From Corallium rubrum (Eukaryota > Cnidaria > Anthozoa > Scleralcyonacea > Coralliidae): a stretch of DNA of 64,000 nt. Both the position numbers and the translations under genes were made by a program. Under the pieces are notes generated by a model. That model saw only the letters and a program-made list of their open reading frames with translations, made no database searches and had not been told where the DNA came from. This document shows positions 11,396-18,967 of this stretch, in pieces (position 1 is the stretch's first letter; every line of letters begins with the position of its first letter). The stretch is taken from positions 20,051,327 through 20,115,326 of the forward strand of contig OZ035998.1 of the NCBI GenBank assembly GCA_964035015.1. The letters run 5' to 3'.

Positions 11396-12484
11396 CTAAC
11401 CAATATTATGGATATCACTCTCAGGTATCCAGCTATTATGCTTGCTATCGTACCCGAGCCACTTCACCAGGGCCATCTTCTTTTTCCTTTTCAGTACTTT
11501 CTCCACCCTATAAACATGATCCTTCTTAACAACAGCACTTAGCTCCTCCTCATAAAACTTCCCAATTATTGGCTCACCCTCTAAGTCCTCTATTTCATAA
11601 ACATTCGGATCGCCCCTAATCACCTTAGTCACCTTGAATAGTTCCTCTGTGAAGTTAGCCTCATAGCCCTTAGTGAATATGCTTTTGTACTTACTTATCC
11701 TAACAGTATCACCAACTTTAAATTTAGCTAGAGGGTATTCTCCAAAGGTGTGGCCAAATAAGGTGTTCCACACTTCAGCCTCATTACTTTTATTCACATT
11801 AGCCGGCTTCATCAGTATAGTTCTATGCTTACTGTTATTGTAATTACTAACCAGCGAGTCTAGAACATCAGTCCACTTATATGTTCCCTTACTGTAGAAG
11901 TACTTCCACATAGCCGTCTTTAAGGTTCTGTTGAACCGTTCCACAACAGCAGCCTTCTTATCTGATAGAGTGCTAAAGTACTTAGCACCAGCTCCCTCCA
12001 GTAAGGACCTCACCCCAACATTATAAAATTCCTTACCATCGTCAAACTGCACCAGTTCTGGATCCGCTCCAAAACGCTTCTTAAATTTCTTAAGCAACAA
12101 CGTTACCGCCTTGGTCATGCTTCCAGTGTCTTTCCTATACAGAGGGATTGCAAAGGCATATCTGCTTAGAATTTCAACAGCCGTCAGTATCCAACGGTAT
12201 CCCCCATTCTTATTCCCATACTTACCCATATCAACAAGATCCATTTGCAGCTGCTCACCTAGGTAGTAAACCCTAGTCTGTCTGAACTTATGCTTTCTAA
12301 CTATTTTCCTATACCGTGTAAAAGTGTCCTGCAATTTCAACCACTTAGTGACCTTACTCCTACTCACACCGGGTAGGCCATCATCCAGTGCCTTCCTGTA
12401 AAGTCTCTCAGATGATTGATAACCAGTTGCAGGATTATAGTATATATCTCTCAGCCCCTGTTCCAGTTCTATGTCGTTGTCCAT
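11396..12484 (-). CDS. retroviral-type DDE integrase with C-terminal chromodomain
   Basis: The 362-aa protein has an RNase H-fold core with D82 (QMDLVDM), D148 (QFDDGKEF) and E182 (AAVVERFNR), a D,D-33-E spacing close to the D,D-35-E of retroviral and Polinton integrases. A C-terminal chromodomain follows (VYRVEKVLKRKK...ALVKWLGYD, ~residues 323-358), with the typical aromatic residues Y, W and W. Polinton integrases commonly carry this fusion, which may steer insertion to chromatin. The 6-bp TSD of the element matches the family. Start codon is 5 bp from the end of the penton gene. Confidence 0.95.
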   Translation of the reverse strand: MDNDIELEQGLRDIYYNPATGYQSSERLYRKALDDGLPGVSRSKVTKWLKLQDTFTRYRKIVRKHKFRQTRVYYLGEQLQMDLVDMGKYGNKNGGYRWILTAVEILSRYAFAIPLYRKDTGSMTKAVTLLLKKFKKRFGADPELVQFDDGKEFYNVGVRSLLEGAGAKYFSTLSDKKAAVVERFNRTLKTAMWKYFYSKGTYKWTDVLDSLVSNYNNSKHRTILMKPANVNKSNEAEVWNTLFGHTFGEYPLAKFKVGDTVRISKYKSIFTKGYEANFTEELFKVTKVIRGDPNVYEIEDLEGEPIIGKFYEEELSAVVKKDHVYRVEKVLKRKKKMALVKWLGYDSKHNSWIPESDIHNIG

Positions 12485-12489
12485 ATACT

Positions 12490-13167
12490 CTACGAAATGT
12501 ACAGCTCCAGCAATATGCTCCCGAAACCATTCATCGGGTTTCCATTCTGATCTGTCACATGGAATTCCAACTCATTTATAAAACCTTTACCAATTTCCAG
12601 CTCTGTCTCAATGTCAACAAATGACTGTGTCGAACCGAACAGCGGCTGCTCACTAGTGACTGGAAGACTTACTAGGGTATTACTCTTCCTTCCATTGTAT
12701 AAATTCATTGGTGTAGATATCACATTACACATCACAACCAAGTACTTCAACCCATTATTCACATTTATCAGCCCACTCTTTGTGCTACTACCTGGTAAGA
12801 ATATACGGGTGCTGAATCCTAGTAAAGATGCTAAGTTGTTGTGCAGTACTAGCGTCGTGCTACTGTCGGTCACCATCGTACACTTAGCCTCTGGTTTACT
12901 AAGTGTTAATGTAACCCCGCTGTTCCCCTCAAGTATCTTCTTAAAATCCTGGAATGTATAATAACCATCCCCAAGGAATTTGTTCACCCTCTTATTGTGA
13001 ACATAGTAGTTACCCTTACTGCTGGTCACATTAAAGTACTCCCACATTATGTAGGCCTTCTTCAGCAGAATACGAGGATTTTCCCCTGTCATTATAGGCT
13101 CCTCCAATCTAATCACCTTATACGATCCTTCTATCAGCACAGTTAGTTTCCTCATAGTATAGATCAT
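12490..13167 (-). CDS. minor capsid (penton-type) jelly-roll protein
   Basis: 225 aa, first gene of the leftward block. Beta-rich, with the pattern seen in Polinton penton proteins: LASLLGF (~residues 113-119), an NNGLKYLVVMCNVI strand segment, a LPVTSEQPLFGSTQSFVDIE segment, and a final FHVTDQNGNPMNGFGSILLELYI strand pair. In the family this single jelly-roll protein occupies capsid vertices. It starts 69 bp from the divergent 196-aa gene, so its promoter is likely shared. Confidence 0.82.
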   Translation of the reverse strand: MIYTMRKLTVLIEGSYKVIRLEEPIMTGENPRILLKKAYIMWEYFNVTSSKGNYYVHNKRVNKFLGDGYYTFQDFKKILEGNSGVTLTLSKPEAKCTMVTDSSTTLVLHNNLASLLGFSTRIFLPGSSTKSGLINVNNGLKYLVVMCNVISTPMNLYNGRKSNTLVSLPVTSEQPLFGSTQSFVDIETELEIGKGFINELEFHVTDQNGNPMNGFGSILLELYIS

Positions 13168-13236
13168 ATTATGGTAACATCTACCAATAGCTGCCGTGGG
13201 TGGTTACGCAGTAAGAAGGCTTATACACCCTAATAT
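13168..13236. promoter_or_regulatory. divergent promoter between the two Polinton-1 gene blocks
   Basis: Only 69 bp separate the penton gene (minus) and the 196-aa gene (plus). Each start is preceded by an AT-rich motif: ATATATG on the plus side, CATAATATG on the minus side. The middle is GC-richer. This is the sole switch point between the two gene directions and so probably holds both promoters. Confidence 0.5.
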
Positions 13237-13827
13237 ATGAGTCTGAATTTAGGTTACTCAGTGTCACCAGGAAGTAATGAAGTCACTGACGACATTGACA
13301 TGAAAAATTTCAGGATAACCCAAAGCATACCGGCCACTGATGACAACCACCTGATAAATAAAAAGTATGCCATAGACAAATTCTCTAAGAAGGAGAATTA
13401 CAGACTTAACGCCACAATGGTCTGGTACTATCCATCAGCTGGTGGAACGCCTAACTCACTCGGCGGCAACACCTACCCGATGGTCTCAGTAAGTAAGGAT
13501 ACCATGATAAGAATATTATGCCACTCATTCGACACAGATGGTGTGGTGCCTGACAATGTTGTGCAGGTTGCATACAGACTTTACTATGTTACATACAAAG
13601 CAACGCAAGGTTCTGAGCTACTTGGCACACTAACTCTGGGAAATGCAGATAGGCATTATAGCGGCCACTGGTCTATACCTGTTAACCATGACTTTTATGT
13701 GAAAGACACTATCTCAGCACAGCAGGCTACTAATAAACCATCTGTCGGCTATATCTACCCAACAATAACTGGGCTGACTAGTGGCAATGAGAGCTGCCTA
13801 ACTGTAGCATTCTATGAGCCAGTCTGA
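13237..13827 (+). CDS. putative fibre-like virion protein with tail-fibre-type N-terminal motif
   Basis: 196 aa, beta-rich, no TM. Residues 22-48 contain FRITQSIPATDDNHLINKKY, which has the form of the xIxxxxxPxxxxHxxxKKYVD joint motif near the N-terminus of many phage tail-fibre proteins. The rest (Gly/Ser/Thr-rich, aromatic) would fit a receptor-binding or knob domain. It lies beside the penton gene, as a fibre would. This is a pattern match by eye, not a search result. The alternative is an unrelated structural protein. Confidence 0.55.
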   Translation: MSLNLGYSVSPGSNEVTDDIDMKNFRITQSIPATDDNHLINKKYAIDKFSKKENYRLNATMVWYYPSAGGTPNSLGGNTYPMVSVSKDTMIRILCHSFDTDGVVPDNVVQVAYRLYYVTYKATQGSELLGTLTLGNADRHYSGHWSIPVNHDFYVKDTISAQQATNKPSVGYIYPTITGLTSGNESCLTVAFYEPV

Positions 13828-13841
13828 ATCGGGGTTAGCTT

Positions 13842-14378
13842 ATGACACTTAACAGAGAGAAGAGTATAATAAGATTCAACCATATATCTGACAAGCTGAG
13901 CCAGGGGGAGGTTGAGATGTTAAAGTCGCTTTACGAGCATTACCACATGATGGCTACCTGCTACCAGTGGCAATTTAAGAGACTCTCTAGGATCAATCTT
14001 ACCATGAACATGTCTGCTATATTCCTGACTGTTGCTGGCGGGGCGTTTAGCGCATTAGGTGGATTCGCTACATTATCTATAAGTGCTGTCGGACTTCTTA
14101 TGCATGGGTATATCAAGAATAAGAGAATAGCGGAGAAAGTAAGTCAGTGTGAGGTTGCATACAAGAGCTATACAAAGTCACTAAACACCATCAAAGGATA
14201 TCTCAGAGGTATCGAGTTTGACAGATCCACAATGTTTAGCAATCTGACCATGGTAGACAATATAATAAATGACAGCACTATGCCGCTGGAGAGGAAAATA
14301 AAGGATAGGTATAGTAGGGTCTATAGAGGTCATGCGTATATGAAATCATCAGAGTATTATGGAGGGCTTCAGATATGA
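13842..14378 (+). CDS. 2-TM protein with SLATT-like layout
   Basis: 178 aa. An N-terminal helix (residues ~15-50) leads into two close hydrophobic segments, MSAIFLTVAGGAFSALGG (~56-73) and ATLSISAVGLLMHGYI (~76-91). A long C-terminal helix follows (KVSQCEVAYKSYTKSLNTIKGYL). That order matches the prokaryotic SLATT domain, a membrane effector module. Homology is not shown and convergence is possible. The gene overlaps the next by 20 bp. Confidence 0.6.
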   Translation: MTLNREKSIIRFNHISDKLSQGEVEMLKSLYEHYHMMATCYQWQFKRLSRINLTMNMSAIFLTVAGGAFSALGGFATLSISAVGLLMHGYIKNKRIAEKVSQCEVAYKSYTKSLNTIKGYLRGIEFDRSTMFSNLTMVDNIINDSTMPLERKIKDRYSRVYRGHAYMKSSEYYGGLQI

Positions 14379-15306
14379 GAAAAGTAGATACGGTAATGAA
14401 ATTATTCCCACTGTAGAGGATCAATACAATCCATATGAGGAATATGATACTAGCAGGCCGGACCTAATAACTGGTCGTGATACTAACACAGCCTATGAGT
14501 ATATTGGAATGGATGAGTTAGGTAATAATAGGGTTGATGACAACACACCTCAAACTGAGGAAACAGATTTCGGTGGAACTGAGGAAACTGGTGATTACAC
14601 GACAGAGTTTGATGAGCTTAGAGATAGGATTGAAAGAAGTCGTAATACTACAGAACCGCATGGACTACTTATAGGTGGAACTGTTGATCAGCCGGTATAT
14701 TACACTGACGGTCGTTCCAGAATACTTGTTGGTGAGGATAGGTTGAGGCAGATCAGGAGAGGTTATGAGTACATAGAAACGGAGGATTTCTTCACTAACA
14801 TTCTGGACCTTGAGTCTGAATGTAGTGATCCCAGGTTCGTAGACTACCTGCTGGACAATGGTACCCTCGAGATTAAAAGGGTGGTGAACGTTGCAGATCT
14901 TATTAATGGCTACTCTGGGAAGTTCCTTGGGGGTGAATTCAAGTCAATTGGTGGGGTTATCACAAATGGGGATAGTGAAGTGATAAGGAGTGGTATAAGG
15001 GATTACTATGATGAGTGGCAGAGAAAGATGTTTAGAAGTACTGTGAAAAAGGCTGGCGTGATAATGGGTATTGGTCTCAGCATAGCGGCGGTAGTCACAG
15101 GGCTAGCAGTTGGACTAACAAGAGGAGGCTCAGATGTGATACATGCGGGGAAGAAGAGGAGAAAGTGGGAGAAGCTTAACCCAGCTAAGGTAAGTATACC
15201 ATGGTCAGATATTGAGGAGGCTGGTGGAGATGTCCTAGTATTTACTGGTAAGTATCTCACAGTTATCTTATCGGTATCTGCAGTGTATCTGACAGCAAGA
15301 CGGTAA
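14359..15306 (+). CDS. acidic membrane protein, unknown function (315 aa)
   Basis: A long acidic, Thr/Glu/Tyr-rich N-terminal region (residues ~1-110, with NPYEEYDTSRPD) and a mixed middle domain are followed by a TM segment (GVIMGIGLSIAAVVTGLAVGL, ~232-252). Next come a basic loop (KKRRKWEK) and a second hydrophobic segment at the C-terminus (YLTVILSVSAVYLTA). The layout, acidic N-terminus plus C-terminal membrane segments, parallels the 488-aa protein of the leftward block. Family not recognised. Confidence 0.7.
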   Translation: MEGFRYEKSRYGNEIIPTVEDQYNPYEEYDTSRPDLITGRDTNTAYEYIGMDELGNNRVDDNTPQTEETDFGGTEETGDYTTEFDELRDRIERSRNTTEPHGLLIGGTVDQPVYYTDGRSRILVGEDRLRQIRRGYEYIETEDFFTNILDLESECSDPRFVDYLLDNGTLEIKRVVNVADLINGYSGKFLGGEFKSIGGVITNGDSEVIRSGIRDYYDEWQRKMFRSTVKKAGVIMGIGLSIAAVVTGLAVGLTRGGSDVIHAGKKRRKWEKLNPAKVSIPWSDIEEAGGDVLVFTGKYLTVILSVSAVYLTARR

Positions 15307-15329
15307 GTAAACCTGAGGTAATCTATAAG

Positions 15330-15671
15330 ATGACTGACAGCAAACCTGAGATGTCTGACAGTAAAGACCCCAAGATCACTACTGATGTTAAGACTAAAGA
15401 TCCGAAACGTGTTGAGGCAGGTAAGAGGTTGGCAGCAATATCCAAAGCAGCAAAAGAAAAGAAGATGAAGGAAAGGATAAAGATGGAGGAGCCAGATTCC
15501 TCATGGTCATTACCTTCTAATGGATATATGTTAGGACTAGCAGGACTTCTGGTAGCGGGTGTGTCATTATACTTCACATGGAAAAGTGATAGGAGGGAGG
15601 TAGCTGCTGCTGTTGTGGCTGACACAGCTGAGCCAGTTGCAAAGACCATGAGCAAGCTGGAGACATTGTAA
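15330..15671 (+). CDS. small Lys-rich single-TM protein (113 aa)
   Basis: A highly charged Lys/Asp N-terminal half (residues 1-55) is followed by a hydrophobic segment, YMLGLAGLLVAGVSLYFTW (~66-84), and an Ala/Val-rich tail. Probably a membrane-anchored protein with the charged domain on one side. Part of the run of small membrane proteins between 13.8 and 16.3 kb. Confidence 0.6.
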   Translation: MTDSKPEMSDSKDPKITTDVKTKDPKRVEAGKRLAAISKAAKEKKMKERIKMEEPDSSWSLPSNGYMLGLAGLLVAGVSLYFTWKSDRREVAAAVVADTAEPVAKTMSKLETL

Positions 15672-15689
15672 CTAAATATCACTAGTAGT

Positions 15690-15923
15690 ATGTCGGCTCA
15701 GAGGAAGGAACTTATGTATGAAGGATTCGACGCTGTTTTAGTTACGGTGGGAGTTTTACTATTTAGCATGGCAAGTAAGAAGTTGCTGAGGGAGCCGCTA
15801 ACATCGGCTGAGAGTATGAAGTCATATGTAAAGCTAGCAGTTGGTATCACAGCATCAACACTAACTGTCAAATACCTGCAGCAGAAGAAGTACATACCTG
15901 AGGACCCCTTCAAGAATACCTAG
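15690..15923 (+). CDS. small membrane protein (77 aa)
   Basis: Two hydrophobic stretches (AVLVTVGVLLFSMAS, ~15-29; YVKLAVGITASTLTVKYL, ~46-63) with a short basic C-terminus. The start has the AGTAGTATG context common in this element. Could be a virion membrane or holin-like protein; only position and hydropathy support it. Confidence 0.55.
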   Translation: MSAQRKELMYEGFDAVLVTVGVLLFSMASKKLLREPLTSAESMKSYVKLAVGITASTLTVKYLQQKKYIPEDPFKNT

Positions 15924-15931
15924 TTAACATT

Positions 15932-16309
15932 ATGGCAGGTGCATTAGCAGGTGGAGCTATTCAGACAACATTCGCAGCACTAAGTTTTGCTGGGGCTGGG
16001 TTCTTATTTAATAAGCTTAACCACACTGGATATGAGGCGGAGATTAAAAGACACAATCTCAGCTTGGAGAAGTTGGCAGCAGCTAAGGAAGCATTCTATG
16101 AGAATGAGATAAGACATAAAGATAGGTTGGCTCAACTTAGAGCAGAGTTAAGTGATGCCAACGCCGATATAAATGCCACTAACAGGGCCTTGGATAAGCT
16201 GAGAACATACACCTCAAATGGTGTGACCTTCAGGGATGAACCTAAACTCGGAGACTTTTATAAACCTTCTAAGGAGATGCAGAAGTACCAGGCAATGTTT
16301 GTTCTATAG
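15932..16309 (+). CDS. small TM/coiled-coil protein (125 aa)
   Basis: An N-terminal Ala/Gly-rich hydrophobic segment (MAGALAGGAIQTTFAALSFA, then GAGFLF) is followed by a long helix with heptad-like spacing (~residues 35-95, LEKLAAAKEAFYENEIRHKDRL and onward) and a short tail ending in a Tyr-containing helix. I believe proteins of this layout are common in invertebrate Polintons, but that is recollection. Function unknown. Confidence 0.6.
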   Translation: MAGALAGGAIQTTFAALSFAGAGFLFNKLNHTGYEAEIKRHNLSLEKLAAAKEAFYENEIRHKDRLAQLRAELSDANADINATNRALDKLRTYTSNGVTFRDEPKLGDFYKPSKEMQKYQAMFVL

Positions 16310-16378
16310 CAGGAGTCTCTGTAGGTTTCATAGCACATAGGGCAGGGTTTATTTAAAGATATATTCCTATGCTATAAT
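16310..16378 (+). promoter_or_regulatory. probable promoter of the zinc-ribbon gene
   Basis: A 69-bp gap, longer than most gaps in the block, ends in TTTATTTAAAGATATATTCC followed by CTATAATATG, in which the last ATG is the start codon. The TATA-like box and the start-proximal motif suggest a fresh transcription unit. Confidence 0.45.
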
Positions 16379-16912
16379 ATGGGCAAGAGGGAGGACTATG
16401 TGGAGCGGAGATTCAGGAAAATTGATGAGATGTACACATGCGGCTGTGGCGGTCAACGTATAAACTGTCATGGTTTCCCAACCTGTACGTCATGTGGCCT
16501 ACAAGGGCCCTTCACAGTGCCTGTACCAGAGTTGGATCTAATGTCATGGAGCAAGAGGAAGACTGTTCATAAGAGAAGTAAGTGGTTTGCTAGAAGGATA
16601 GCAGGGGTTGTTAATAGTTCTGATGAAAGAATGTTAACAGCTGATTTCATAAAGGTCGTGTCAGTTCTGATGAGACTTAACCTGATAGGAAAAAATGTAA
16701 GTAGGTATAACTACTATATAATAAGGTTGGCCAGTCGCAGAGGACTAACACTACTCACAGAAGTCAGTGACATGTGTGATGGATATAGTAAAAACATGTT
16801 TGATGATAGGTTGTTCGGATCTGTATATAGGGAGCTGGGTTGGGACACTGATTGCAGATGTCCTATATTTCTGAAGTGGAAGGCATTTAAAGAAATAATT
16901 TTATACATATAG
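16379..16912 (+). CDS. VLTF3-like (A2L-type) zinc-ribbon transcription factor, putative
   Basis: 177 aa. A zinc ribbon near the N-terminus uses C21-x-C23 (CGCGG) with C36-x2-C39 (CTSCG); C30 lies between. The C-terminal ~120 residues form a helical basic domain. Late transcription factors of the poxvirus VLTF3 type, found in large DNA viruses and some Polintons, have this form. In those viruses the factor drives late genes, which would fit the start-codon motif seen across this element. The match is by motif only. Confidence 0.5.
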   Translation: MGKREDYVERRFRKIDEMYTCGCGGQRINCHGFPTCTSCGLQGPFTVPVPELDLMSWSKRKTVHKRSKWFARRIAGVVNSSDERMLTADFIKVVSVLMRLNLIGKNVSRYNYYIIRLASRRGLTLLTEVSDMCDGYSKNMFDDRLFGSVYRELGWDTDCRCPIFLKWKAFKEIILYI

Positions 16913-16915
16913 TAT

Positions 16916-17656
16916 ATGGTCGATTATCATAGTAACGAATCTATACGTGAGTTGGTCAGTTATATTGAGGAGTATCATCCAGAGGTCTTATTTGTAGTAA
17001 GGCCTGAAGACACCATTGAGAACCGTAGAAAAGGGTATAGGTCTGGACAGCCTGACATTTTGATACTTGAGCAAAGGTGCAGTTATACGGGATTAGCCTT
17101 ATGGTCAAGACCGAAGCTGACAAAAACTGAGATATGGTTCCTTAGGAGACTTGAGCGTGTCTCATATAGGACTGTAGTATCAGACGACTGTGATGATCTT
17201 CGACTGGAGTTTATGATGTACATGGCTATGTGTGTCAGACCAGACAGGATGGATAGTCACCAGTTACAGGTAATAAAACATTTCAATAGTAGCAGCTTAC
17301 GACCAAGTAGGTCACCACTAACTACCAGAGACTATGCAAGACTTAAATATTTGATTAAGTACGTTAGGGATGCATACCCAAGTGCTGTTTTAATACCAGG
17401 ACTTGGTGTTGATGATAAGCCTGACCTAACTATAGTTTCCCCGGATGTTGTACATAACGGACTAGCTATATGGATTAGTTATACCAGCGAGTGCTATAGA
17501 TTTAACAAACTGAGCGATAAACAGTTAGATTGCCTAAAAATGATGGCTGACAGGTCGTATGTGACTGTAGCGGGAAAGTGTCAACATAAACTCGCCCTTA
17601 TTATTAGTGATTATATGATAGGTAATTATGTTGGAAATATCAGCCTGCCTATGTGA
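16916..17656 (+). CDS. tandem VRR-NUC-like protein with lost catalytic residues
   Basis: 246 aa in two similar halves. Each has the nuclease-fold pattern PD...GLA but lacks the E-x-K that follows: GQPDILIL (44-51) with GLALWSRP (59-66), and DKPDLTIV (168-175) with GLAIWISY (182-189). The neighbouring Bro-N fusion keeps the intact form GLAIELKTP. In both halves the Glu position is Trp. I infer a duplicated, inactive nuclease relative, perhaps DNA-binding or regulatory. It starts 3 bp after the zinc-ribbon gene. Confidence 0.65.
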   Translation: MVDYHSNESIRELVSYIEEYHPEVLFVVRPEDTIENRRKGYRSGQPDILILEQRCSYTGLALWSRPKLTKTEIWFLRRLERVSYRTVVSDDCDDLRLEFMMYMAMCVRPDRMDSHQLQVIKHFNSSSLRPSRSPLTTRDYARLKYLIKYVRDAYPSAVLIPGLGVDDKPDLTIVSPDVVHNGLAIWISYTSECYRFNKLSDKQLDCLKMMADRSYVTVAGKCQHKLALIISDYMIGNYVGNISLPM

Positions 17657-17692
17657 GGAGTGTGATTAGGACTACCATTAACCAATCCGCTT

Positions 17693-17911
17693 TTAGGACT
17701 GGTATCCCGGTTTTTTTTTATGTTTAGATTTTTTACGTCTTAACCTTGTGTAAAGACTATTAAGATCTATTAACTCTCTCATCATTCTGTCTATTTCTCT
17801 GTGGGGTACATTCCCCTCCGAATCACATATTTCATCAACCAGATTTCCTATATCATGCTCTATGCCCTCCATATAGTCAATGTGGAAAATAAACTCTGAT
17901 GGTGGACTCAT
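17693..17911 (-). CDS. small helical protein, unknown (72 aa)
   Basis: Opposite to its neighbours and not a shadow of another gene. Two predicted helices (IEHDIGNLVDEICD; EIDRMMRELIDLNSLYTRL) precede a Lys/Arg-rich C-terminus. It diverges from the Bro-N fusion gene across 67 bp and converges on the nuclease-like gene, leaving 36 bp. The layout repeats at 18736-18906, which supports a real gene. A small DNA-binding regulator is possible. Confidence 0.45.
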   Translation of the reverse strand: MSPPSEFIFHIDYMEGIEHDIGNLVDEICDSEGNVPHREIDRMMRELIDLNSLYTRLRRKKSKHKKKPGYQS

Positions 17912-17978
17912 TTAAACGTACTTGAGACGGGGCTTCAGGTGCGTTTAAATAAGTTTTATAAATATATATACCTATGGT
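17912..17978. promoter_or_regulatory. divergent promoter, 72-aa gene / Bro-N fusion
   Basis: 67 bp holding GTTTAAATAAGTTTTATAAATATATATACC directly before CTATGGTATG, with the last ATG as start of the Bro-N fusion. On the minus side the start is preceded by a TTTAAA-type sequence. The duplicated TTTAAA and GTGCGTTTAAAT elements are plausible core promoter parts. Confidence 0.45.
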
Positions 17979-18794
17979 ATGCTCAAGTCATTCAGTTTCG
18001 GTGATAAAATAATCAGAACACAAAAGGATGGTGATGAGATATGGTTCCAGGGAAAAGATGTTGCTGAGGCGCTTGGTTATAAGAGGTTGGATAAGGCAAT
18101 CCAGGATCATGTTGATGAGGATGATAGGAAAAAGGTCGCACGGTACCTGAGGTCCCAAAACGGGATGTCAGGTCAGAGGAGAGAAATGTATATGATAAAT
18201 GAGCCTGGAGTGTATAGTCTGGTGTTCTCATCCAAACTACCTATAGCAAAGAAGTTCAAAAACTGGGTGTTCAGAGATGTCCTACCATCGATAAGGAAAA
18301 CCGGTGGGTACGTGGCACCTAGACTCACTGGCAACCAACTATCACTGATGAATGAGACTGACCTACATTACCAGGTAATAAGGTATATAAGAGAGTACCA
18401 TCCTAACGCTATAATCATCCCAGGCTTAGGTGAAAATCAGGACACAAAATCAAAAAGGATAACTAGCTGGAAAAAGGAGTATAGAGGCGGGCAACCTGAT
18501 ATCATTATAGGGAACCTACACAAGACATACTCTGGTCTGGCTATTGAGCTTAAGACCCCTAACGGTACGGGAGTCTGTTCAGACAGGCAGAGGTTATTCA
18601 TAGATACCCTGAGCGATAATGGATATAGGACCATAGTCTCATGTGACTATGATGAGATACATAGGTGTATTGATGATTACATGGCAGGGGCCAGAGTTAG
18701 GTGTAGGTACTGCAGAAGAAAGTTCCTTAATAAGGTCACTCTTGGTAGTCACTGCAGGCACTTCCACAGGATCTCCTATGCTTCAGAAGGTTAA
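17979..18794 (+). CDS. Bro-N / VRR-NUC-like nuclease / C2H2 finger fusion
   Basis: 271 aa with three parts. Residues ~1-110 form a Bro-N domain (WFQGKDVAEALGY; EPGVYSLVFSS; FKNWVFRDVLPSIRKTGGY), known from baculovirus, poxvirus and phage DNA-binding proteins. Residues ~125-235 carry the nuclease-type core GGQPDIIIGN...GLAIELKTP, keeping PD and E-x-K. A C-terminal C2H2 finger uses C242, C245, H258 and H263. Together they suggest a DNA-targeted endonuclease, perhaps for resolution or for cutting host DNA. The domain order is unusual. Confidence 0.75.
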   Translation: MLKSFSFGDKIIRTQKDGDEIWFQGKDVAEALGYKRLDKAIQDHVDEDDRKKVARYLRSQNGMSGQRREMYMINEPGVYSLVFSSKLPIAKKFKNWVFRDVLPSIRKTGGYVAPRLTGNQLSLMNETDLHYQVIRYIREYHPNAIIIPGLGENQDTKSKRITSWKKEYRGGQPDIIIGNLHKTYSGLAIELKTPNGTGVCSDRQRLFIDTLSDNGYRTIVSCDYDEIHRCIDDYMAGARVRCRYCRRKFLNKVTLGSHCRHFHRISYASEG

Positions 18795-18906
18795 TATACC
18801 TACCCACCAACTCCCTCTCCAACTCAATTAAGTTAAAAACTTCATCTACTAGTTTTTCTACTTGCTTACGGATCCTTAAGATTCTAGCAAATACTACATC
18901 TTCCAT
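18736..18906 (-). CDS. small Leu/Glu-rich helical protein, unknown (56 aa)
   Basis: This ORF begins 62 bp upstream of polB on the opposite strand and overlaps the 3' end of the Bro-N fusion gene by 59 bp. It would form one amphipathic helix (LVDEVFNLIELERELVGRY) with basic ends. Like 17693-17911, it is a short minus-strand gene that diverges from a large plus-strand gene, and both contain LVDE followed by a Leu/Glu helix. It might be a paralogue or chance. Confidence 0.35.
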   Translation of the reverse strand: MEDVVFARILRIRKQVEKLVDEVFNLIELERELVGRYINLLKHRRSCGSACSDYQE

Positions 18907-18967
18907 ATAATTACTATAGAAGATATAGTGAGTTTAAATTATTTAATAAAAAATATACAGATATAGT
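18907..18967. promoter_or_regulatory. polB promoter, shared with the 56-aa ORF
   Basis: A 61-bp AT-rich spacer with TTTAAATTATTTAATAAAAAA followed by TATACAGATATAGTATG, the last ATG being the polB start. Similar TATAGTATATGG precedes the nuclease-like gene at 16916. Confidence 0.45.

Noticed and set aside
3365..16430. Similarity of the YVEERFERIHE segment at 3365-3691 to YVERRFRKIDE in the zinc-ribbon gene at 16379
   Set aside because: Short charged-helix likeness over about 11 residues only; the rest does not align, so coincidence is likelier than homology.
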